Of a stretch of DNA of 64,000 bases, positions 54,186 through 64,000 are shown one piece after another. The notes under the pieces were generated by a model that made no database searches, was not told the origin of the DNA, and saw nothing but the letters and a program-made list of their open reading frames with translations. Position numbers and translations under genes: made by a program. How positions within the stretch are numbered: the stretch's first letter is position 1; each line of letters starts with the position of its first letter. Source of the stretch: CAIWHR01 sp963724975 (GTDB taxonomy: Bacteria > Pseudomonadota > Gammaproteobacteria > Burkholderiales > Casimicrobiaceae); the NCBI GenBank assembly GCA_963724975.1, contig CAVRXB010000001.1:62001-126000 (forward strand). The letters are read 5' to 3'.

Positions 54186-54253
54186 GGCGAGGAACCGGAA
54201 TGCCAGCGGGCGCATGCTTCACCCTAAGCCCGCAGGCATTCCGGTTCCTCGCC
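54186..54253 (-). repeat. 19-bp perfect inverted repeat between tuf and rpsJ
   Basis: GGCGAGGAACCGGAATGCC (54186-54204) and GGCATTCCGGTTCCTCGCC (54235-54253) are perfect reverse complements, with a second short pair (GCGGGC/GCCCGC) inside. The RNA hairpin would be very strong but has no T-tract after it on the minus strand. It may stabilise or process the tuf-rpsJ message, weaken read-through, or act as an S10-operon attenuator. Confidence 0.8.
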
Positions 54254-54260
54254 GTTAGGT

Positions 54261-55451
<1,191 letters not shown>

Positions 55452-55463
55452 GTCGGTTCCTTG

Positions 55464-57578
55464 TTACTTTCTAGCTGCCTTGTCGGGATTGTCGCGGTTG
55501 ATGATTCCGTCCGCGATGTTCTTCGGTGCTTCGGTGTAATGCTTGAATTCCATCGTGTACGTCGCGCGACCCTGCGACAGCGAACGCAGCGTCGTCGAGT
55601 AGCCGAACATCTCGGCGAGCGGGACCTCGGCCTTGATCACCTTGCCGGTGGGCATGTCGTCCATGCCCTGGATCATGCCGCGCCGCGATGACAAGTCGCC
55701 GACGACGTTGCCCATGAAATCCTCGGGCGTCTCGACCTCGACCGCCATCATCGGCTCGAGCAGCGCCGGACTCGCCTTGCGCATGCCGTCCTTGAACGCC
55801 ATCGACGCCGCCATCTTGAACGCGTTCTCGTTGGAGTCGACGTCGTGCGACGAGCCGTCGAACAGGGTGACCTTGACGTCGACGACCGGGAAGCCTGCCA
55901 GCACACCGTTCGGCAGCGTTTCCTTCAGTCCCTTTTCGACCGCGGGAATGAATTCGCGCGGCACGGTGCCGCCCTTGATCGCATCGACGAATTCGAATCC
56001 CTTGCCCTGCTCGTTCGGCTCGAGCTTCAACCACACGTGACCGTACTGGCCGCGGCCGCCCGACTGCTTGATGAACTTGCCTTCCTGCTCGACCGGCTTC
56101 TTGATCGCTTCGCGATACGCGACCTGCGGTGCGCCAACGTTCGCCTCGACGCCGAACTCGCGCTTCATCCGGTCGACCAGGATCTCGAGGTGGAGCTCGC
56201 CCATCCCCGAAATGATCGTCTGGCCCGATTCCTCGTCGGTACGCACGCGAAACGACGGGTCTTCCTGCGCAAGGCGGTTGAGCGCGATGCCCATCTTTTC
56301 CTGGTCGGCCTTCGTCTTGGGTTCGACGGCGACGTGGATCACCGGCTCCGGGAAGACCATCTTCTCGAGCGTGATCACATGATCGGGATCGGTCAGCGTG
56401 TCGCCGGTCGTCGCTTCCTTCAAGCCGACCGCCGCCGCGATGTCGCCGGCGCGCACTTCCTTGATTTCCTCGCGCTGATTGGCGTGCATCTGCAGGATGC
56501 GGCCGAGCCGCTCCTTGCGACCCTTGATCGGGTTGTAGACCGTGTCGCCGGTCTTGACGACGCCCGAGTAGACGCGGAAGAAAATGAGCTGGCCCACATA
56601 GGGGTCGGTCATGATCTTGAAGGCAAGGCCGGCGAACGGCTCGTCGTCGGACGCGCGGCGCTCGCCGATCTTGCCGTTCTCGAGCTCGCCCTTGACGGGC
56701 GGGATGTCGGTCGGCGCCGGCATGAAGTCGATCACGGCGTCGAGCATCGCCTGCACGCCCTTGTTCTTGAACGCGGAGCCGCAGAGCATCGGCACGATCT
56801 CGCTTGCGATCGTGCGCGTGCGCAAGCCGAGCTTGATCTCGTCCACCGAGAGCTCGCCGCCTTCGAGGTACTTGTTCATCAGCGTTTCGTTCGCTTCGGC
56901 CGCGTTCTCGACCATCTTCTCGCGCCATTCCTTCGCGGAGTCGACAAGCTCCGCCGGAATGTCGCGCAGCTCGAACTTCATTCCCTGCGACGCTTCGTCC
57001 CAGTAGATGGCCTTCATCCGGATCAGGTCGACCACGCCTTCGAACTTCTCTTCCGCCCCGATCGGAATCTGGACCGGAACGGGGTTCGCCTTCAACCGCG
57101 CCCTCATCTGCTCGTGCACTTTGAAGAAGTTCGCACCCTGGCGGTCCATCTTGTTGACGAACGCAAGCCGCGGCACTTTGTACTTGTTCGCCTGCCGCCA
57201 CACGGTTTCCGACTGCGGCTGCACGCCGCCAACCGCGCAATAGACCATGCACGCGCCATCGAGTACGCGCATCGAGCGCTCGACCTCGATCGTGAAGTCG
57301 ACGTGCCCGGGCGTATCAATGATGTTGATCCGATGCTCGGGATGGTTGTTGTCCATCCCTTTCCAGAAGCAGGTCGTCGCGGCCGACGTAATCGTGATGC
57401 CGCGCTCGCGTTCCTGCTCCATCCAGTCCATGACGGTCGCGCCGTCATGCACTTCGCCTATCTTGTGCGAGACGCCGGTGTAGAAAAGGATGCGTTCGGT
57501 GGTCGTGGTCTTGCCGGCATCAATGTGGGCACTGATGCCGATGTTGCGATACCGGTCGATGGGCGTGGAGCGTGGCAT
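55464..57578 (-). CDS. fusA: Elongation factor G
   Basis: The product is 704 aa. GTPase motifs AHIDAGKTTTTERILFYTG, DTPGHVDFTIEVERSMRVLD and FVNKMDRQGANFFK, and domain IV/V sequence SGRGQYGHVWLKLEP (as GGRGQYGHVWLK) and SSRRGMIQGMDDMP. It moves tRNA-mRNA during translocation. Twelve bases separate it from tuf. Confidence 0.98.
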   Translation of the reverse strand: MPRSTPIDRYRNIGISAHIDAGKTTTTERILFYTGVSHKIGEVHDGATVMDWMEQERERGITITSAATTCFWKGMDNNHPEHRINIIDTPGHVDFTIEVERSMRVLDGACMVYCAVGGVQPQSETVWRQANKYKVPRLAFVNKMDRQGANFFKVHEQMRARLKANPVPVQIPIGAEEKFEGVVDLIRMKAIYWDEASQGMKFELRDIPAELVDSAKEWREKMVENAAEANETLMNKYLEGGELSVDEIKLGLRTRTIASEIVPMLCGSAFKNKGVQAMLDAVIDFMPAPTDIPPVKGELENGKIGERRASDDEPFAGLAFKIMTDPYVGQLIFFRVYSGVVKTGDTVYNPIKGRKERLGRILQMHANQREEIKEVRAGDIAAAVGLKEATTGDTLTDPDHVITLEKMVFPEPVIHVAVEPKTKADQEKMGIALNRLAQEDPSFRVRTDEESGQTIISGMGELHLEILVDRMKREFGVEANVGAPQVAYREAIKKPVEQEGKFIKQSGGRGQYGHVWLKLEPNEQGKGFEFVDAIKGGTVPREFIPAVEKGLKETLPNGVLAGFPVVDVKVTLFDGSSHDVDSNENAFKMAASMAFKDGMRKASPALLEPMMAVEVETPEDFMGNVVGDLSSRRGMIQGMDDMPTGKVIKAEVPLAEMFGYSTTLRSLSQGRATYTMEFKHYTEAPKNIADGIINRDNPDKAARK

Positions 57579-57662
57579 GAATGTTCAAAATCGAGCAGTA
57601 GATCGATTGTTTCCACTGCTCGTTAGATCCGCTTCTCGAGAATTTTCGTAGGTTTCGGTGTT

Positions 57663-58133
57663 TTAGAACCGGAAGTGCGAGAACGCCTTGTTCGCTTCCG
57701 CCATCCGGTGCACTTCCTCGCGCTTTTTCACGGCGCCGCCGCGGCCCTCGGATGCTTCGAGCAATTCCGCGGCAAGACGCTGGCCCATCGATTTCTCGCC
57801 GCGCTTGCGCGCCGCTTCGCGCAGCCAGCGCATCGCAAGCGCCATCCGCCGCACGGGACGCACTTCGACGGGCACCTGGAAATTGGCGCCGCCGACGCGG
57901 CGGCTCTTCACTTCGACCGTGGGCCGCGAATTCGCGAGCGCCATGTTGAAGACTTCCAGCGGATCCTTGCCGCCCTTCTTCGCGATCGATTCGAACGCGC
58001 CGTAGAGAATGCGCTCGGCAACCGACTTCTTGCCCGCCGTCATCAGCACATTGACGAACTTAGCGACGTCCGTGTTCGTGTACTTCGGATCGGGCAGGAT
58101 CTCGCGCTTCGGCACTTCTCTGCGACGTGGCAT
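57663..58133 (-). CDS. rpsG: 30S ribosomal protein S7
   Basis: The product is 156 aa. It starts MPRRREVPKREILPDPKYTN and has the beta-hairpin region RRVGGANFQVPVEVRPVRRM. Long form ends HRMAEANKAFSHFRF. It lies between rpsL and fusA. Confidence 0.98.
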   Translation of the reverse strand: MPRRREVPKREILPDPKYTNTDVAKFVNVLMTAGKKSVAERILYGAFESIAKKGGKDPLEVFNMALANSRPTVEVKSRRVGGANFQVPVEVRPVRRMALAMRWLREAARKRGEKSMGQRLAAELLEASEGRGGAVKKREEVHRMAEANKAFSHFRF

Positions 58134-58191
58134 TTTTTCCTCGAGTCTTTCTGAGATCAGCTCAGTTACGCTCAGTTATGCTCAGTGACGT

Positions 58192-58569
58192 TCAAGCGGC
58201 CTTGGGCTTCTTGGCGCCGTACTTCGAACGCGCCTGCTTGCGGTCCTTGACGCCCGCGGTGTCGAGGCTGCCGCGCACCATGTGATAACGCACGCCCGGC
58301 AGGTCCTTGACGCGACCACCACGAATCAGCACGACCGAGTGCTCTTGCAGGTTGTGGCCTTCGCCGCCGATGTAGCTGATGACCTCGAAGCCGTTGGTGA
58401 GCCGCACTTTCGCGACCTTCCGCAGTGCGGAGTTGGGCTTCTTGGGCGTCGTCGTGTACACGCGTGTACATACGCCGCGTTTCTGCGGGCTCTGCTGGAG
58501 CGCCGGCACTTTGCTTTTCGACACGGGAGGCGTCCGGCCCTTCCGTACAAGTTGATTGATCGTTGGCAT
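58192..58569 (-). CDS. rpsL: 30S ribosomal protein S12
   Basis: The product is 125 aa. It reads MPTINQLVRKGRTPPVSKSK and has Lys43 (TTTPKKPNSALRK) and Lys88 (GGRVKDLPGVRYH), the wild-type residues at the two main streptomycin-resistance positions. First gene of the str operon. Confidence 0.98.
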   Translation of the reverse strand: MPTINQLVRKGRTPPVSKSKVPALQQSPQKRGVCTRVYTTTPKKPNSALRKVAKVRLTNGFEVISYIGGEGHNLQEHSVVLIRGGRVKDLPGVRYHMVRGSLDTAGVKDRKQARSKYGAKKPKAA

Positions 58570-58957
58570 GAATGCTTCTTCCCGCGATTGCCGATGCGCC
58601 TGCTTTGCGCATTTTGGTTAGCCCGCTGAATTGTCCTGAGTGTGCGGTAATGCTGTCGGCCTATCACTTTCGCCGACGACCGCAGGGCTCATCCCCGATT
58701 TCTCGTCTGCAACAAAACCAAAGTGGCCCAACCGGAACGGCGCGCGCCGGCGAGGCCACCTTTTTTGCGCCGCGGCCGAACGCAAAAATCGCGTCTCGCC
58801 GGGTACGCCGCCGCTCTACCGCGCGCAGTTTGCTGGCTGGCGGCGGGCGAGGGGCGAAAAGACTGCAATTATAAGGGGATAAGCGTTAGAACGTCAATAT
58901 GAACGGCCGGCGGAAACCGGGCGTCTGCGCAATGCGAACCTCGGATTTTTCGGCCGT
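58570..58957 (-). other. Long leader and control region of the str operon
   Basis: No gene is seen. It holds the rpsL promoter listed separately and a leader of about 290 nt before the rpsL ATG. The leader has short GC-rich dyads and runs of T/A (for example around 58762-58770 and 58787-58791) but no structure that I can name. Confidence 0.5.
58868..58897 (-). promoter_or_regulatory. Sigma70 promoter of the str operon (rpsL)
   Basis: On the minus strand -35 TTGACG (58892-58897) and a consensus -10 TATAAT (58868-58873) are 18 bp apart. This is the strongest promoter match in the window, as expected for rpsL-rpsG-fusA-tuf. The start is about 290 nt before the rpsL ATG. Confidence 0.8.
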
Positions 58958-59278
58958 TCACCATATGCGGGTGGGCGGCCGGCGTTCAAGCTCGCGCATG
59001 CGTGCTTCGAGCTCGAAAACGTCCTTCGACTGGGCGAGCCACGCCTCAGTCTCACGTGCTCGCTGCTTCCAAAGCCAACGGTCGAGCGCTTCGGACACCG
59101 AATCGGCACGTTCGATGTAAGCGTCCACTCCGCGTAGCTGGCGGCGCCAAAACTTGGCTCCCAGTCTGGCAAACCATCCCGGTCGGGAAGGCGTCTTGCG
59201 GGGGCGTCCGAGGGCTTCGGCGATCACATCCAGGACGCCGAAAGGTAAGAAACGAGTTTGCGTTTCCAATGTTTTCAT
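58958..59278 (-). CDS. Small DUF3563-like hypothetical protein
   Basis: The product is 106 aa, basic and helical. The C-terminal part (ETEAWLAQSKDVFELEARMR then ELERR) fits the DUF3563-type pattern of a short helix pair that ends in E-x-R-M-R-x-L-E/D-R. No signal peptide or membrane helix. Function unknown. It lies between rpsL and the divergent LysR gene, where rpoC and rpsL are usually close neighbours. Confidence 0.6.
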   Translation of the reverse strand: MKTLETQTRFLPFGVLDVIAEALGRPRKTPSRPGWFARLGAKFWRRQLRGVDAYIERADSVSEALDRWLWKQRARETEAWLAQSKDVFELEARMRELERRPPTRIW

Positions 59279-59485
59279 GAGCTTAGTTCTCCTTGCCCGC
59301 CGTACGGGCTAATCGGGGTAAGCTGCGGCGAACTTGTGATGCACCGCACCATCTCAAGATAGATACTGCACCGGCCCTAATCAAATCGTTCTTTTGGATC
59401 AATGGTATAATTGCAACCTATGAAGCGGATTGTGTTGGTGCATTGCAACATTAGTGTCGTATTCTGATTCGGGCCACCCCAGCCT

Positions 59486-60418
59486 ATGGAGCTCTACCAA
59501 CTTCGCGGTTTTGCCGCTGTCGCCGAGTCCGGCCACCTCACTCGAGCGGCAGAACGGCTGCATTTGAGCCAGCCTGCCCTCAGCGCCCAGATCAAGGCCC
59601 TGGAGGACGAGTTGGGCGTGCAGCTTTTCGAGCGCGGGCCGGCGGGAATGACGCTTACGGCAGCCGGCAAGCGGCTGCTTCCGGAAGCCGCCAAAGTCCT
59701 CGCCGACGCGGCGTCGCTGCACGGGAAGGCACGAGCGATGGAAGGTTCCATCGCCGGTCACGTGCGGGTTGGCACGCTGTCGGACCCGGCCTTCATCCGT
59801 CTTGCCGACTTTCTGGCGCGAGCGACCGCCCGCTTTCCCCTGCTCGAGATCGAGCTGCGCCACGAGGTTTCAGGTGCCGCTTTCGAGAAAGTCCGCGACG
59901 GCGCGCTGGAGGCAAGCTTCTACTATGGCGATCTCGCCCATCCTGCGGTAGGTACGATCCCGTTACGCGAAATCACGTATCGGGTTGCCGCCCCCGCCGC
60001 CTGGCGAGAGAAGCTCCGGCATGCCACGTGGACGGAGATTGCGGCGCTGCCGTGGTTGATGGCCCCATCGATCAGCACCCACCATGTGCTCGCGACGCGG
60101 CTATTCACCAAGCGCGGCAGCGCGCCGACGACGCTGATCGAGGCCGACAACGAAGCGGTGATCCGATCGCTGGTCGCCTCGGGTCTCGGCATAGCGCTCG
60201 TGCGCGAGGATCTTGCATTGGAAGGCGAGGCCGCAGGCGAGCTTATGGTGTTGCCGGAAACGCCTCTCACGACAACGCTGCAGTTCATCTTCGCGAACGA
60301 CAAGCGCGAAGAGCCCGAAATGCGCGCGCTCCAGGATGTCATCCGGGATGTGTGGCAAGGCAAGCCGGCGGAACTTCAAGCGGCGAACGACGCGATGCGA
60401 CGCGCCCGACGCGCGTAA
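59486..60418 (+). CDS. LysR-family transcriptional regulator
   Basis: The product is 310 aa. N-terminal winged helix (LRGFAAVAESGHLTRAAERL HL SQPALSAQIKALEDEL is the region at residues ~5-45) and a C-terminal periplasmic-binding-like effector domain (residues ~90-290). Its target is unknown; the divergent DUF3563-like gene is the nearest candidate. A TATAAT at 59406-59411 in the 207-bp gap may be its -10, but no good -35 is seen. The stop is 17 bp from the rpoC terminator. Confidence 0.92.
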   Translation: MELYQLRGFAAVAESGHLTRAAERLHLSQPALSAQIKALEDELGVQLFERGPAGMTLTAAGKRLLPEAAKVLADAASLHGKARAMEGSIAGHVRVGTLSDPAFIRLADFLARATARFPLLEIELRHEVSGAAFEKVRDGALEASFYYGDLAHPAVGTIPLREITYRVAAPAAWREKLRHATWTEIAALPWLMAPSISTHHVLATRLFTKRGSAPTTLIEADNEAVIRSLVASGLGIALVREDLALEGEAAGELMVLPETPLTTTLQFIFANDKREEPEMRALQDVIRDVWQGKPAELQAANDAMRRARRA

Positions 60419-60427
60419 ACGCCGCAG

Positions 60428-60460
60428 AAAAGAAGAGCCGGCGAATCGCTTCGCCGGCTC
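60428..60460 (-). terminator. Rho-independent terminator after rpoC (may act in both directions)
   Basis: GAGCCGGCGAA (60435-60445) and TTCGCCGGCTC (60450-60460) form a perfect 11-bp stem with a 4-nt loop. On the minus strand the stem is followed by TTCTTTTC, so it ends the rpoBC message; the plus-strand lysR message may also use it. Confidence 0.85.
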
Positions 60461-60483
60461 GTTGCTTCAAGTCGCGGTAAACG

Positions 60484-64000
<3,517 letters not shown>

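Noticed and set aside
55845..57626. 593-codon open frame opposite fusA
   Set aside because: Antisense to an intact fusA with all motifs; composition is that of a GC-rich mirror frame.

Overview
The window is from a GC-rich betaproteobacterium, probably a member of Burkholderiales or Nitrosomonadales sensu lato. The evidence is the run of ribosomal operons in the usual betaproteobacterial order (rpoC // rpsL-rpsG-fusA-tuf-rpsJ...secY-infA-rpmJ-rpsM-rpsK-rpsD-rpoA-rplQ), a complete System I cytochrome c maturation cluster, and the formylglutamate branch of histidine degradation. No species assignment is possible from the sequence alone. The assembly carries single-base indels: clear ones in the first 6.4 kb, ccmF, the protoporphyrinogen oxidase gene and even the essential rpsS, several of them in homopolymers. 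These are most likely sequencing errors, so the affected genes are described as intact genes with frame breaks.

Region 1 (1-6423, minus strand) is a four-gene operon. In order of transcription it encodes a small b-type-cytochrome-like membrane protein, an FHA-domain/multiheme cytochrome c fusion, a lipoprotein with two haem-degrading (GlcG/HbpS-like) domains, and an outer-membrane beta-barrel with an SH3-like segment. It looks like an uncharacterised cell-envelope electron-transfer or haem-handling module. Region 2 (6.7-20.4 kb, plus strand) holds an octahaem cytochrome with HEAT/TPR repeats, ccmABCDEFGHI, an octahaem ammonia-forming nitrite reductase with an FNR-type box upstream and a terminator behind, a second CcmI/NrfG-like TPR protein, and protoporphyrinogen oxidase. 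Together these make haem, attach it and use it.

Region 3 (20.4-24.7 kb, minus) has a DUF2007 protein and hutD-hutF-hutI-hutG, which take N-formimidoylglutamate through formylglutamate to glutamate. Region 4 (24.8-34.0 kb, plus) is a long run with an ornithine-cyclodeaminase family enzyme, a PhnD-like binding protein, a glycine-betaine-type ABC transporter that encloses a histidine-ammonia-lyase homologue lacking the MIO-forming Ala-Ser-Gly triad, and an SsuABC/NrtABC-type ABC transporter. Region 5 (34.1-37.5 kb) is a xylFHG-type sugar transporter behind its own promoter and operator-like palindrome.

Region 6 (37.5-38.75 kb) is an accessory patch with a tRNA-3'-end-like scar, a 19-bp inverted repeat, and what looks like a single integron gene cassette: a VKOR-family gene bounded by an attC-like site on each side. 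After it comes the 3' stub of an ABC substrate-binding gene. galE follows. Region 7 (39.8-60.5 kb, minus) is the alpha/spc/S10/str ribosomal super-operon with visible promoters upstream of rplN and rpsL, and ends at a DUF3563-like gene and a divergent LysR regulator. rpoC begins outside the window and occupies the right end.
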